Source: Sepioteuthis lessoniana
Taxonomy: Eukaryota; Mollusca; Cephalopoda; Myopsida; Loliginidae
NCBI GenBank assembly: GCA_963585895.1
Contig: OY757934.1
Location: 35,778,389 to 35,842,388, forward strand
Direction: 5' to 3'
Length of the DNA: 64,000 nucleotides
Each line of letters begins with the position of its first letter. Within the stretch, counting starts at the first letter, position 1. Below, one piece after another: positions 34,400 through 46,347 of the stretch. The notes under the pieces were generated by a model, which saw nothing but the letters and a program-made list of their open reading frames with translations, did no database searches and was not told the origin of the DNA. A program made the position numbers and the translations under genes.

Positions 34400-36005
34400 T
34401 AGCATTTATACTCACCCTAGTCATTATAATATTCTAAAGGGAATTAACTACCAAATGATAATTATAAAAATACTTCTTCATATTTGCAGTTATTTATCAT
34501 ATAAATTCTATAAATAAGAAAAAAACTTAACATTGATCTTCATAGCAACCAAATGTGGCATTTAAGTGAATAATCTATAAAGAATACTCATGACAAGCCA
34601 GAGTATAGGGAAAGTTGTTTTGATCTCTTTTCTGATGTGTGTTAAGTATATCACTATAATATTACATTAGTAACCATGGCCATATTATTATATTTATTCA
34701 GCCAACTCCATTTTCTAACTTCCCATCAATTCTTGTAACCAATTTATATCTTCTTGTAAGTTTATATGAAGGGTTTTTGTGTACATATTTCTTGAGTTGT
34801 TATTATCAAAGTAATATTAAAGACAGGAATATACCATTTAAACCGTTTCATGGCTTTATTTTCCTGTTTATTTCATATTTGGCACATTTTTCTGTAAAAT
34901 ACATTTCAATTTTCTTAACCCTTTGAACCCAAAAGCTCAATATTTCAGGCTGAATGTTATATATCATAAGCCATTTTGGGTTCATAGAGATCATGTCAGA
35001 AAATAAATGGATTAACATAGTGGTTATTCCCAGCCTTGACAAAATAGCTTTAAATAAAATTATCAGGAAAGTTTGAATGTTTGTGTAGTTGATATTTTTG
35101 TGAATTGTGTGAGCTCAGGTACAAGGTATCTAAAAGTGTAAAAGTACAAAGGGTATTTTTATATAAGGATTATTCATTCTAAGCTTGTTGTTAATCTTTG
35201 GAAATAGCCAAAGAATATCTTTCTATAAAATTTGCTGCGTGCGAAATTATAAAAAATAAAAGAAAAAACCCATTAAATACAAAGATGAAAGGAATTTGAA
35301 AGAGAAAAAATTACATCATGAGATCCAGATTTGGTGAACACAAAATTATTGGGATTTGCATAAAAATATTAAATTAGGCAGACATATACTTTTTCATAAT
35401 TTTCTTATCTGACAAGGCAGATATGTTAGCTATATATATATATATATATATATAGTACATCAACGAAAATCAGAATTGTCATTATTTTACCTTATTTGAG
35501 AACAAACAGAGAGATGTGAAGGGAGATAATTATATTGGGTGCATGAAATGAGAAAAAGATATAGAGGATAAGGTTACAACTTAAAAAAGATATCTACTCT
35601 AGTGTCTCATGGATATTAACTCTGATGCAGGTGGAAGTAATGAAGTTGGTATATTCTTAAGAAATACGGCCGATAGCTCTGGTGACCTTTCCAATGTTGA
35701 TATGATTGTGATGCTTAAGGCTAAGTTTTGTTTGAAACTGACTAAAACCAAAGTTTCTTTGAATTTTCACCTTTGTTTTTGTTTATTGTATATATAACAG
35801 GACAACTTCACAAGGTAGAACATAGACCAATATTCTTTGAAAATATCCTAAGTACAATTCTGTATTAATAATCTTATAAGTTCACTTGTTGAATTTGTCT
35901 GTGAGAAAAGAAATAAAAGAAAACTTTCAGCTTTTTCTCTCCTTACTGTCAGTTATATAAAATTAATCATAACCAAAAATATTAAAAAAAAAAAGACATT
36001 TTTGT
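34400..36005. other. Intronic stretch, no exon recognised
   Basis: AT-rich, with a (TA)n run at about 35430-35454. Nothing else is recognised. Confidence 0.5.
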
Positions 36006-36013
36006 GATATTCA

Positions 36014-36920
36014 TTATTATTTTGCTCCTTGAGAATTTTTTACATCAGCATCAGCTGATGGTCTTTCACAAGAGTTCAAGTAACAACAAATATCCCCAAG
36101 TCTCCAGGACTTTTCTCCAGCACAGGTTCTTGCTTGTGCATACATCATTTGTTCATATGGTGAAATTTTAATTTCTTGCATAGTTCTCAGTGGATCACCT
36201 TTTCCACCCACTCATGTCTAGTCTTATACTATTTCTGTGCTTGTTTGCAACATTCGCTTAATATGTAATTGATTGTTTCATCTCTATCACCACACAGCCA
36301 ACATCTACTATTTTGTTGCATCTTATCTATTCTTGCTTTGATATCGTTGATCCTTATGGCGTTGATTTGTGCTGCTATTAGGAGAGTTTCAGTTTCTCTT
36401 TTAAGGTTTCCCTTTCTTAGCCACATCCATGTTTTCTTGTGTGAGATGTCACTTGTTAGTTGCTTAAAACAGCCATAGAGTTGTTTTTCTTCCCATTTTT
36501 GTTTTCTGGTTATTTCCGTTCTGCTGATCCTCATGTCATCAGTATTGTTTCTTTTGGTTGTAATCAGTCTTCCTCTGCACTTTTCAATGTAGTCTTCGAG
36601 TCATATCAATGCATCAATGCTGTCTTCAGTGCAAGCAGGTCACCTTCCTCCCTCTTTTCTTGGCACATATAGTCTGTCAACATCATCTCTGGGGTGCAAA
36701 GCCTTATGCATGGCGATTAGTTTTCTTATTCTCTGGTCCATTTGTTTGAGGTCTTCTCTGGTCCATTTCAAGATTTGTCATAAGTATTTTATGAAGGGGA
36801 CTGCACAGGTATTTATCCCTTTGATAAGGTTCCTTTTATAGAGTTTTATCTTAAGTAGCTTTTTTGTTCTCCTGAGATACTTTTTAAAATTTTTCCTTTC
36901 ATTTCCACTTGTTTGATGGA
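36014..36920 (-). mobile_element. R4/Dong-like LINE, truncated copy F1, with readable zinc-knuckle part
   Basis: The 3' end is at ATTATTATTTTGC (36014). The longest readable piece, 36534-36229 on the minus strand, encodes ITRKQKWEEKQLYGCFKQLT, KTWMWLRKGNLKRETETLLI and a CCHC-like stretch CWLCGDRDETINYILSECC, in which the usual histidine position reads Asn. Downstream, most of the endonuclease-type region is deleted near 36115. Upstream of 36920 the sequence changes to a second fragment. Confidence 0.75.
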
Positions 36921-36944
36921 GAAAAGGAAACCTACAAATAATTG

Positions 36945-37225
36945 GGAATATTCTTTGTGGCTGACTAGAACAGCAAAATCCACTCGGTGACATGTTCTTT
37001 TTTTTTGGCTAATTAACTCTAAGTCTAGCCTTCTGATTGGGATTCGGTGATTCATTTGCATCTCAAAATCCCGAGAATTTTATGGATCTCATTTTCTAGG
37101 ACAGATTTTGGTTTGTGCTTATGCCATTTATTAGTATGTTCAAATTTTAATCTCTTTCACAATTCCTTATAGATCACTTTTCCCCCAAGTCATGCATAAT
37201 CTTGTACTTCCTTTGTGCCAGTTTG
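36945..37225 (-). mobile_element. R4/Dong-like LINE, fragment F2
   Basis: The minus strand encodes HKILRDFEMQMNHRIPIRRL and KKRTCHRVDFAVLVSHKE, the endonuclease-type region that F1 lacks. Its 5' edge passes directly into a TTA run (37218-37234). It may be a separate truncated insertion, or the displaced part of F1. Confidence 0.65.
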
Positions 37226-37379
37226 TTGTATTTGCTTATTATTATTATGATTACAAATTTTGACTAATTTTCTTTCATAGTTTTAATCTTAGTTGATTTT
37301 TATCAAAATTTATGTGGCCCCTTATTCTGTGACATCAAGGAACAGTGTGTATCAAAGAACAATAATAAAGGATAAGTTT

Positions 37380-37475
37380 TGGTGAGATTTGAACTAACAT
37401 CCCTCTTTCTCTCAAAAAAGCCTGGTTAACCATAACAGCTGTGTTACCAACTATATCACCAGAAATCACAGAAAT
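37380..37475 (-). repeat. tRNA-like fragment (SINE head)
   Basis: The minus strand reads TCTGGTGATATAGTTGGTAA and, after a gap, TTAGTTCAAATCTCACC. The A and B boxes are recognisable and the outer ends could pair, but the T arm does not fold at the right spacing, so it is not called a tRNA gene. Confidence 0.4.
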
Positions 37476-37688
37476 CTAAATCCAATCTATAAACCCATTC
37501 AATACACTATCTTTATCTTTTTGATACTTGTTGTTACTGCTTTAATACACTGGGACTTGTAATAGCATATTTTATTTATTTTTAATTTCTAGATGAAAAT
37601 TTGTCAGTCATTATCATTATCAATGTTAAGTAGTATTTTCTTTCATCTTTTATTTTAGTTGCTTTTTTATTGTAACTTATTTAGATTA

Positions 37689-37917
37689 CCGGACATTGGC
37701 TTAGGGGTTAGAGTGTTCGCCAGGTCGAGTCATACCAAAGACTCAAAAAATGGTACTTGATGCCTCCTTGCTTAACACTCAGCATTATAAGGTACGGATC
37801 AAGGGTAAAGTAGAGCAATCCAGGGAAGGAGTAGCGCCCTCCCCTACACATTGGTGTAGTAGCTATCGAAAAGGGAGCCTTCGGGTTACCCTCGACTATG
37901 GTCGCTAACTTTACTTT
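37689..37917 (+). mobile_element. SINE family A copy with 14-bp target-site duplication
   Basis: The plus strand starts CCGGACATTGGCTTAGGGGT (tRNA-like head with a lost B-box segment) and has AAAGACTCAAAAAATGGTAC, GGTGTAGTAGCTATCGAAAA and GCTAACTTTACTTT. It is flanked by ACTTATTTAGATTA at 37675-37688 and 37918-37931. The exact flanking repeat suggests a recent insertion. Confidence 0.93.
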
Positions 37918-37931
37918 ACTTATTTAGATTA

Positions 37932-38840
37932 TCATTTCTTCAACTGTGATGAACAGTATATATTGCATTGAGAACTTATAAATTAGTATTTTTCTTTAAT
38001 ACACAAACTTCTTTGCTGTTGTAGAAATAATGGCTAATGAGCTACAATAAAAAGCAACTAAAAGTAGAAAGATAAAAGAAAATACTTGTCAAAATTGGTA
38101 ATAATAATAATGATTTAAAGACCATCATCTAAAAAATAAAATAAATAATATTCATTGATAATATCAAATGTAAGGTTTTATACTTTTCTGTTAAGTTTGT
38201 TATCATAAATTATTGAAAATATTTAGAAGCACCCAACAATTACCATTTAACAAATTGTAATGATTGAGATAAGAAAAAATGCAGACTATTAGTATTAAAT
38301 TGCAGACTAGGCTAGAAATTACTTTATTTTAAAAGAACATTTTTTACACAACTGCAATAGCAAACATCACCATATAATGTGTAATTTTTGCTCATCAGAT
38401 CATTATAGATTATCATTATAACCTTTAAAGTATACACTATCTCCATTTTTTAAATACTTGTTATAGCTTTCACACACCAAGACTGGTAATAGCATATTTG
38501 TGTTATCATGAGTATATTCTTAATGAATACTAAAATTCTTCATGTATCTCTAATGTTTAGATATGTTATTTCTCTCTTGAACGACAAAAGTGTACACAAT
38601 GTTCTCATTTCTCTTGTATTCTTTTCCTTAAAATGTTGGTAAGCCATTAGTACTAATTATATCATTAATGATTAAATAGCTTTCAGATATTTCTGCTCTA
38701 ACATGTTGTAATTGATGAAAATAATTTTTCCATTCTTTTTTCTGGTTGAAAAAGGTTTTATTTATCCTGTTTTCCATCACAATTAAAACAGCCAAAGGAA
38801 ATTATCTAAAATTGTTTGGTAAAGATTGTTTTCTTATTGC
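37932..38840. other. Intronic stretch, no exon recognised
   Basis: AT-rich. It contains short diverged duplicates (for example, near 37960-38040 and 38330-38500) but nothing identifiable. Confidence 0.45.
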
Positions 38841-38890
38841 AATTTACATACCCTGTGTTTATTGCAATATACATACCCTGTATTTATATG
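38841..38890 (-). repeat. PDE1: 25-bp tandem duplication of a PDE1 splice-donor region
   Basis: The word CATACCCTGT recurs at a 25-base spacing, with TTATTGCAAT between. On the minus strand this makes two copies of ACAGGGTATGTA, so two donor sites with identical core sequence lie in series. Confidence 0.85.
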
Positions 38891-38977
38891 AAAATTATTC
38901 GTCGTTCCAGTGTGCTCATAATCATGAACCAAGGCAGCTACAATTGTGGCAAAGATCTCTAAGTCCGTCAGCCAGTT
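38877..38977 (-). CDS. PDE1: PDE1 catalytic exon with the PDEase signature HDYEHTGTTN
   Basis: A 101-base exon with a TTTCAG acceptor and a GTATGT donor. It encodes NWLTDLEIFATIVAALVHDY and EHTGTTNNFHINT and ends with GG of a glycine codon. HDYEHTGTTNNF fits the PDEase signature H-D-x-x-H-x-[AG]-x-x-[NQ]-x-[LIVMFY]; the first His and Asp bind the catalytic metals. The phase is 0 in and 2 out. The donor region is tandemly duplicated: a second G|GTATGT lies 25 bases further into the intron, at 38851. Use of that site would add 25 bases and shift the frame. A (TA)n run lies 41 bases upstream of the acceptor. Confidence 0.98.
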
Positions 38978-39014
38978 CTGAAATAAAAAGTATAAAACAA
39001 ATATAACAATACAA

Positions 39015-39017
<3 letters not shown>

Positions 39018-39074
<57 letters not shown>
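39018..39074. repeat. (TA)n microsatellite near a PDE1 acceptor
   Basis: A pure TA run of about 28 units. It lies 41-97 bases upstream of the acceptor of the exon at 38877-38977, so it overlaps where a branch point would be expected. Confidence 0.95.
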
Positions 39075-39076
<2 letters not shown>

Positions 39077-39079
39077 CTT

Positions 39080-39945
39080 GAATAAGCTAGTACTATATTT
39101 TTTACATGAAAATGAAAGTTGTACTTTGTTCAAAGTTATTTCAAAACTTCTTATTTTTGCTTAAGCTCTTGATTTGTAATATTCTTTTAATGAAACAGTA
39201 TGAAAAAAATGTATGTTGTAAAAGTTGATTACATTGAAAAACAAATCAAAATAAAAATGATTGTGTATATAAGATGTTCAATGGAAGTAATCGATCTTTA
39301 TTTTGCCTTCTTTTCATTTTCTAATTATAATAATTTGAAAAATGATTAATTGTAAAAAATCATTAAAAGTTTCATTATGTTTTTTTTAAAATAATGACTT
39401 CTTTTTGAAGAATAAAAAAATGCTGTTAGTTTGATGATGTAAAATCAGTTAATATCAGAAGAATAAAAAGTTAAAAAATTTATCAATTTTTCCTTATTTT
39501 CTTTCAATTTCAGTGTTAGAAAACCTTGTATTCTTAGTACAAATCAGGTAATTTTAGGTTTTGCAATCAAAAAGAAATTATTGTTATTGTTAATTATTGA
39601 AAAGATGCATGAAAAGAATTTGAACCACTGTAGAAATCTAGAAACAGTTATTTTATTTGCAGATATAGAGCGAATATATCTTATACATCCTCCATATAAA
39701 TAATCTAAATTAAATCTTTCAAGGATAAGAGTCATAATAAAATTTTTCAGGTAGAAAAATATGTTAAAAATTAGACATTTGTTTGATCTTTTTGTGAAAA
39801 ATCACAACAAGAATTTCAAGAGAATATTTCTTCTTTTATTGTAAAATTTAAAAAACATTTTTATTAGAAAGCCCCAAGTGAAAACAATTAGAGAATGTTG
39901 CTGTAAGTGAAATTTGGCTTAACTCAGTAAACAGTTTGTGTCGCA
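39080..39945. other. Intronic stretch, nothing recognised
   Basis: AT-rich with no exon or repeat recognised. Confidence 0.45.
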
Positions 39946-39947
39946 GT

Positions 39948-39981
<34 letters not shown>

Positions 39982-39985
39982 GGTC

Positions 39986-40021
<36 letters not shown>

Positions 40022-40022
40022 T
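39946..40022. repeat. Compound trinucleotide microsatellite
   Basis: (GAT)n passes into (GGT)n and then (TTA)n within about 75 bases. Confidence 0.95.
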
Positions 40023-40499
40023 CATTGATTTTTTCACAAGAAAAGCTAAACTGAAAATACCATGAGATACTTTTTAATTTACTGTACTGTGGAAATGTTA
40101 TTCCTATAAGCTATGCAGTTGCAGAAGTTCCTAATTGGTAACATTTCTATTCTGTGTGATAGAAACAAAGTTATCTTGATTGAAAGGACAAGAGAGTAAA
40201 AACAAACCAAAAGCAATCATTGAATAAGGAGTTTATATCTGATAATCTATCTGGTTTGATCAATCTATAAGAGTGACATTTACATGTTTTCAATGTTTGA
40301 GAATAGGTGATACTACTGTTAAGTTTTCAACAATCTGAAGATATTTTAATGTTAGCTGTTACCTAATTAAATTTTAAGAAAGTTTTCAAAGTTCCAAACA
40401 TATAATGCTTGTAAACCTTTTTTGGATTAAAAGCATAAATATAATAACTCTTAGTTTTCACAATCATCAATTTCATTTGCAACAAAGTATTTTAAAAAT

Positions 40500-40660
40500 A
40501 TTGTTATAGTCACAACATTTCAGCTATTATACCCTCCAGCCTTTTGAAAAAAGTAATCAGTAACGCTTTGAGATTTTTGATCAATGGGTTACATTGTTCT
40601 TATTCAAAGTCCATGTTTAGAGAATATCTTGCATCAGTTAATTTTTCCAAATAAATTCAT
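40500..40660. repeat. Single arm of the foldback family
   Basis: TTATAGTCACAACATTTCAG, then CCTCCAGCC and later GCATCAGTTAATTTTTCC, resembles the left part of the element at 60560-60935 and the outer arm at 4998-5070. No partner arm is seen here. Confidence 0.5.
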
Positions 40661-40739
40661 TTTTGAAATGTTATTATTATAATATATAACTTATAACTTA
40701 TATAACTTATAACTTATATAACTTTTTTTGCACTTCCTA

Positions 40740-40835
40740 ATTAAGGGATTGAACTCACAACTACAAAATAATTAGATACACTTTAACCAACATTTCTATC
40801 CAGTAGGCCATTATTCCATTGGATAGTATGTTTAT
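40740..40835 (-). repeat. tRNA-like SINE head
   Basis: The minus strand reads GGCCTACTGGATAGAAATGT, then TGAGTTCAATCCCTTAATTA, with A- and B-box-like parts. A tandem stretch of AACTTATAACTTATAT lies just before it (40677-40722). Confidence 0.5.
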
Positions 40836-41735
40836 GACAATTTGAAATCTTAAGCCTAATCTCATTCAGTAATTTACTAAGCTTTTTGCTTAGATTTATC
40901 TCAGAAATTCAGATAGAAAATTATCACTGTTTTGGTCAGACATCAGGGTTGTATTACATTACAATGTTCTTTTATCAAAGAATATGTATTTCAAAAAATG
41001 CAGATTTTAGTTGTGGTGATAAGGTTCCTTTTTAAATAAAAGTAAAACATGAGATAATTGTGGTTAAGTTTAGTGAAATCATGGTAATGTTGAGCAATAA
41101 TATTTGTTTTCATTTTATAGGGATTCCTATTGGAATCTAGTGAGTAATTATCTCAATCTTTTTTTTCTTTTATTGTTTACTACCGATTGTCAGTGAGAAG
41201 ATTACAATCAAAATGCCTATTAATTGGAGTGCTTGCATATAAAGTTAGAGAAATTGAATATCTGTAGGGATTCTTGTGAACAAGTGATTATGATTGAAAT
41301 TTTTATTTTTGACATGATACTAAATTGCCCAATTTGTGACTTTCAGAAAGAAATGGATTACAAGGGAAGGTGTTTAATCTCATTGATTAGCTGCTACTGC
41401 TGCTGCTAGAAAAGAATTCTACTTCTTTTGCTTCTTCAAAAAAAGATCATTATTTCTTACCAAGGATCCAGTTCTAATTGTAGGATCATTTCAAACATTC
41501 AAGAAAGTTTCTAGCACCTATTGTATCACTACAAGAGTTAGATTCACCCCAAAAGGGAGCACTGCTTGCAACAAAGTTACTCTGGGCATGTTTTGTCCAC
41601 AATATAAAGTGTATATTAGATAGAGATGAGCTTTTTTTATCATTCATATGATCTCTTGTCACTGTAATATTGCATGTTTGGCTCTTTTCTAATGTTAGTT
41701 TCATGGAAAGTATTCATATGAACTTTGTTCCTGAG

Positions 41736-42275
41736 TCACATCATTCCAGGGATTTTTTTAAATCAGAATCCAGTTTGCCAAACTTGAGAAATTACACCAT
41801 ATTTTTGGAATGCTAATAGACTCACTGCAAGTTCCATTGAAACAATTTATTTCTCCCCAGAACAACTGCTCTGTGAAACTAGATCTTTTATCATTATTTT
41901 CCAATTGAATAGAATCTTGACCACTTTAAGTCAAAGGGTTACAAGTATTTATCTCATGTTTCTTTTTGATTCCTTTGTTTAAGAAGAGAGACTTTGATAG
42001 AATGTTCTGAAATTTATTGCAAGCTAATTCAATTTTCAGTGGTCTGAAGCCACTGTTATGATCTTGAGTGATACTTAGTGTTACACTTAGTAAATTTCAA
42101 TCAGAATTCAGTTTACCAAGCCTAGCAAATTACTTTCATATTTTCAGGGTATTTCTGGAACTCTCTGCAAGTTCCACTCAAATGACTTTTTCTTTCAGAA
42201 CAACTCCAATTTGGAACAAACTCCTTTAACTTTGTTTTCCAATTGAATATAATGTTGACCTTTTTAATTTTATCA
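41736..42275. repeat. Two diverged direct copies of a roughly 190-bp segment
   Basis: Copy 1 (about 41736-41945) and copy 2 (about 42090-42275) share, in the same order, AATCAGAATCCAGTTTGCCA, CTGCAAGTTCCA, CAGAACAACT and TTTTCCAATTGAATA. They differ at perhaps a quarter to a third of sites. Nothing coding is recognised. The surrounding 40835-43900 is otherwise plain AT-rich intron with (TA)n runs at about 42376-42408 and 43427-43475. Confidence 0.65.
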
Positions 42276-42373
42276 AGTATATTCTGTTTAACATTTCTTT
42301 TCATTTATTTCCTTTTAATCTTTTATCATTTTTTATCACTTGAAAATTTTCTTACCATATTTTATATGCAGGT

Positions 42374-42411
<38 letters not shown>

Positions 42412-43420
42412 TAAATAATGTCTCATTTTCTCTGACCTTTTGTTGGGAGTAGCCAAAAGGCTTTGCCTAGGGTAACTGTTAGTACAAAGAAAAATGTCAT
42501 AAAACATATTTCTTGACCTTATTTAATTACATCTCCAAGGGAGTAGTATGCTACACATAGTTTATGATGGAGGTCAAATGAATATTCATGAGCAAAGCTA
42601 TGACTAACCCTGAGCCATTTGACCAGTGTCACACAAGTGTTGGATTACTCTTATTTTTCTCCTTTGGTGCAATAAGGAAAGTGCTGCTGCAAGGTAAGAA
42701 TTCCTGAGACCTTTTTTTGCCTTGTTATATTTTAATTTTGTTGCACTTTGCCAAAAGATAAGAACACAGCTGAGGCAGATGACTAGATACTACACTTTAG
42801 TCTCAATCTGAAGGTCAGAAAATAAGGTTTGCTGTAGCAAATTCTTTACATGACCATTTGCATGATATTCACATAAAAGAAAAGAAGAAAATAAAATCGA
42901 TTAGATACACTTTTGATCTATTCTTGTACTAACATCAGCTTAGTCCCAAAAAATTACTTAAAAGAAAAAGATTAAATATCTTGAAAGTATGTGGCAGATA
43001 TCATATTTCTTTACTTTGGAAAGAAGACATTTTTTACTTTTGTTTGAGATGATAAACTCAACTCTGTTGATTTGAGATTGTTAGTAACCTTCTGTTACTT
43101 AGTGAAAAAATTATTTCATATCATGGGAGCCCATTTAGTCTCAAGAAAACTTTAATGCCTTCTGTTAAGAGCATGTTTTTTTGTATCTATTTTTATTTAT
43201 TATAAACCTTATATCATTGTTATTTTCTTCATTATCCAAATGACTGAGAACTTTTCAGTACCACCATATATATATATATGTGCATGTGCAGACATGTAGT
43301 GAGAAGTACATTGTCATTTTGGGACCTGTACAGATGTTGATCTGTACATGTGATCATTTATTGTTATATTACTTGTACATTCAATCTTGAATGAATTGAA
43401 AATCACATTCATTGTGTAGC

Positions 43421-43480
<60 letters not shown>

Positions 43481-43904
43481 AACAGCAATTTTTGTTATTA
43501 AATGCAGAATACATTTTCATATTGAAGAGTAGAAATATTAATGAAAAATAGCATTTAATGATTTATTAAATGTTGCCATTATTAATAGTTTATAAGTTTA
43601 TTTGTCATGATTTTATTATAATAACAAAATAGGCAAGTCTTTCTGGAATTATAAATATTATAGACGAGAATTTCTGAATATATCTAATTATTTTTATTTT
43701 AGTAAATTTCTATTTGATAAAGGAACTCTCAAGAAAATCCCATCAAATATTCAGTCAAAGATTTCTGACTGCATATATTGGAATAGGGAAGGTTATTCCT
43801 TGCAAAGTTTTTGATTATTCTCCATCATTTGTAAATTTGTATTTGATTCATTGATGTTATATATCATATATAAATGTATGAGGCCATTAGAATAAAGTTA
43901 CAAG

Positions 43905-44095
43905 GGTCAGCTGAAAAGTTTATAAGCTGACCAAGATAATCTTATGATATATAACCAAATAAGGCTCATTTTTCAACATAGTCCTCCTTGCAGTTCACAC
44001 ACTTCTTCCATTGTTGTTGTAATGCTTGGATCCCATTGACCAAAAAAGTCATCGACAGCAGATATGATGTCATCATATGAACTTTTCACGCAATG
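43905..44095 (-). mobile_element. mariner-like remnant
   Basis: The terminal part reads AAGGGTCAGCTGAAAAGTTT. The minus strand holds AAAGTTCATATGATGACATC, and the coding trace resembles the C-terminal stretch of the 24755-24975 copy (shared ACACACTTCTTCCATTG and TTGGATC). Only the last part of the element remains. Confidence 0.6.
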
Positions 44096-44505
44096 AATGT
44101 TTTAGTTCAACTTTGTATTTTAGAGACATCTTTTTATATATTTTAAAAAGAGATATTCAGTCAATTGTATGAACTGAATATAGACCATTTCTACATGTAA
44201 TCATTTATCATTTTCTTACAAGTAAAAACCTAAGTGAAACCTAACAAAAGTTATTTTTAGTGTTTTGTTTATTTTTTACATATTTAAAAGAGTCAAAAAT
44301 CATCATATAGGAAAAGCTATAAAACAACCATTAATAACAAAAAACAAAAAAAAATCTATTTCCACTGATAATCATTCGTATGAGTGAAAAAAACAAAAAG
44401 AAAAAATGTTGCTAAGCAGTGAGAAGAGAATTGAACTTGAGAGAAACTTTGCTCGAAGGTGATATCAAAACAAATTGAGAACCAAAAACAAACAGAAAAA
44501 CTTAC

Positions 44506-44646
44506 CGATAGTTTACTACTTGATAAGATGTAATGAACTGTTTGTGCCACATCTGCTGCATGAAGCAAATTATGATAAGGGTTTTTATACTTTGAATAAC
44601 CGGACTCCATTGATATAAGGAAAGCATCTAATGCTGACGTGTTTAT
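44506..44646 (-). CDS. PDE1: PDE1 catalytic exon with HNLLHAADV
   Basis: A 141-base exon between a TTCACAG acceptor and a GTAAGT donor, phase 0 at both ends. It encodes INTSALDAFLISMESGYSKY, KNPYHNLLHAADVAQTVHYI and LSSSKLS. YKNPYHN.LHAADV.QTVHY is the hallmark of PDE1. The first His of HNLLHAADV is the general acid and the second His is a metal ligand in PDE structures. The open frame continues beyond the donor as intron, and reading it through gives a spurious hydrophobic tail. The stretch 44100-44500 holds nothing recognised. Confidence 0.98.
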
Positions 44647-44696
44647 CTGTGAAGAAAACAAAATGGAAAAGTATTTAAAATCTTATTGTTTAGTTT

Positions 44697-44925
44697 CCTT
44701 GTTTAATGGTATATCAACCTTTATGGTTTATTTAATACTAAACCCATCTTAATGGAAGAACAGCAGTGATATCACCCAGCCCATAACTTGGGAAATAAGG
44801 AGTTCATACCTTTCCCAAGTGTATTATCCAAAAGTGAACATAATAGTATGATTGGAGTTCACACTTACTTACTTTGAGGTAACAGTCCAGCACTTTAGCC
44901 ATTATGCCATTAGGACACCCCTGAT
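44697..44925 (-). mobile_element. SINE family B copy with the alternative tail
   Basis: Minus strand: head GTGTCCTAATGGCATAATGG with AGTGTGAACTCC, central block ACACTTGGGAAAGGTATGAA, and a tail TTAAATAAACCATAAAGGTT. The tail type is shared with family C and with 23385-23612. It lies about 50 bases upstream of a PDE1 acceptor. Confidence 0.8.
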
Positions 44926-45658
44926 TTATTGTGACAAAACTTCAGTGATAAAAAGTAAACAATGTTTGCATTTTTTTTCATAACCACAACAATGAAAAAT
45001 CTGGGTTGGTTGGCAGCAAAGAAATTTGCTTTTGCAATTCAGTAAAATGACTTCATACATACACAATGACTACATAAATTTAGTGTATATAAGATTGATA
45101 GCGTATATAGCAATATCTGTTAAATATATTTGGGTGTTTGGAAAATAATTACAGAGAGGATATAAAAACAAATTTAAGGTAAATTTATTTAAGTATTATT
45201 ATCAAAAATGAAATCATTTTCATTTTCAATCATAAGAAAAGATAAGATTGTTCTGATAGAGGTTCTTCCATATCTTCTATACAAATTTTCATTTGTTTCA
45301 ACTAGAACATTTCATAAGAACAGAAGAAACTGAAAATGGTCTTTCAAACTTTTGCAGGGAAAACATCAGATTTCTTTGAATAAGGAATAAGAAATTCTAT
45401 ATCTCAGTAAATCAATATTTAATTCATTGATACAAAGTATTTTTAAGAGAAAGCATTAAATGTGTAAGAGAGATAAATTTATTTGATTTTTAACAATTCT
45501 TTGAGTGGTAAATCCACATCATCTACAAAGATTATTTCTTTTCTATCTAAAGGTATTGTTTATAAGTTTCATAGAGTTTCATACTTACTCTTAAATATAA
45601 TTTGGTAATATTCAAGTGGATAAATATAAAATTTATTTTTCTTGTTTTTGTGACTTAC

Positions 45659-45769
45659 CTTAAACTTTGTGAGCAAATCATATTTCTGGAGTAGTTCATA
45701 GCCAACATATTTTAATGCATGGCCGTCTTCATTTGTTGCAAAAACATCAAAAGACCAGTCATCAAGGTT
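45659..45769 (-). CDS. PDE1: PDE1 exon opening the catalytic domain (NLDDWSFDVF)
   Basis: A 111-base, phase 0/0 exon between a TAATTTCAG acceptor and a GTAAGT donor. It encodes NLDDWSFDVFATNEDGHALK and YVGYELLQKYDLLTKFK. In human PDE1 the matching part is D.D.WSFDVF.LNEASG.H.LK....ELL.RY.LI.RFK, the first helices of the catalytic domain. Upstream PDE1 exons would code the calmodulin-binding and autoinhibitory region. None was found between here and 64000, so the upstream intron exceeds 18 kb. Confidence 0.97.
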
Positions 45770-45879
45770 CTGAAATTAGAAGAAAAAATATCAGCAATTC
45801 AAAATATTTAAAACAAGTTTAGATTTCATCTTAAGTGATGGGATTATTTATGTGTGGATTGTCACTTCTATTTGTCTTA

Positions 45880-46250
45880 TAGGTTCAAGATGATTACATC
45901 AGTCATGTTGGTAAGTTGAGAATGCAAGAGCATTGGTCAACTTAAATCCTTTCAAATTACTCAAGTAAATAAAAATAAAAAAGCTTGGCAAGAAGGAAGT
46001 GAAGAGGGATAAGTTGGAAAGAAATAGTAAAGGAAAAAGAGAGAAAGAACATAGAATTATATTGAAAATGGAGAAGTATAAAAAAATTGTGAAAGAAAGA
46101 AAGAAAAAAAAGGAAAGAAAGTAAACAGTAAAGAGTAAAGAGTTTCCACAGAGGTAAAATAGTTTGTAAACAGCCTGAGTAGGGAAATAACAAATTTTGG
46201 TTGTTCAAATATCATTGATAATAAAGAGCAATAAAAATACTTAACTATCA
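45880..46250 (+). repeat. Purine-tract dispersed repeat, copy 4
   Basis: The flank AAGATGATTACATCAGTCAT, then TCCTTTCAAATTACTC, leads into a GA-rich run with GAAAGAAAGAAAG. It aligns with 11880-12120 and with the inverse of 8700-9110. Confidence 0.6.
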
Positions 46251-46296
46251 AAGTGGCTACTTTAGAATTGTTGTAGAATTTTTTTAAAACTCAGAG

Positions 46297-46328
<32 letters not shown>

Positions 46329-46347
46329 TCAGATTAATTCATGTAAG

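Noticed and set aside
37380-37475. Possible tRNA gene
   Set aside because: The acceptor ends can pair, but the T arm and anticodon arm do not fall at the right spacing. It is better read as a SINE head.
44356-44505. Extension of the PDE1 exon past 44506
   Set aside because: A good GTAAGT donor ends the exon, and the next exon continues the conserved PDE1 sequence in phase. The extension is intron.
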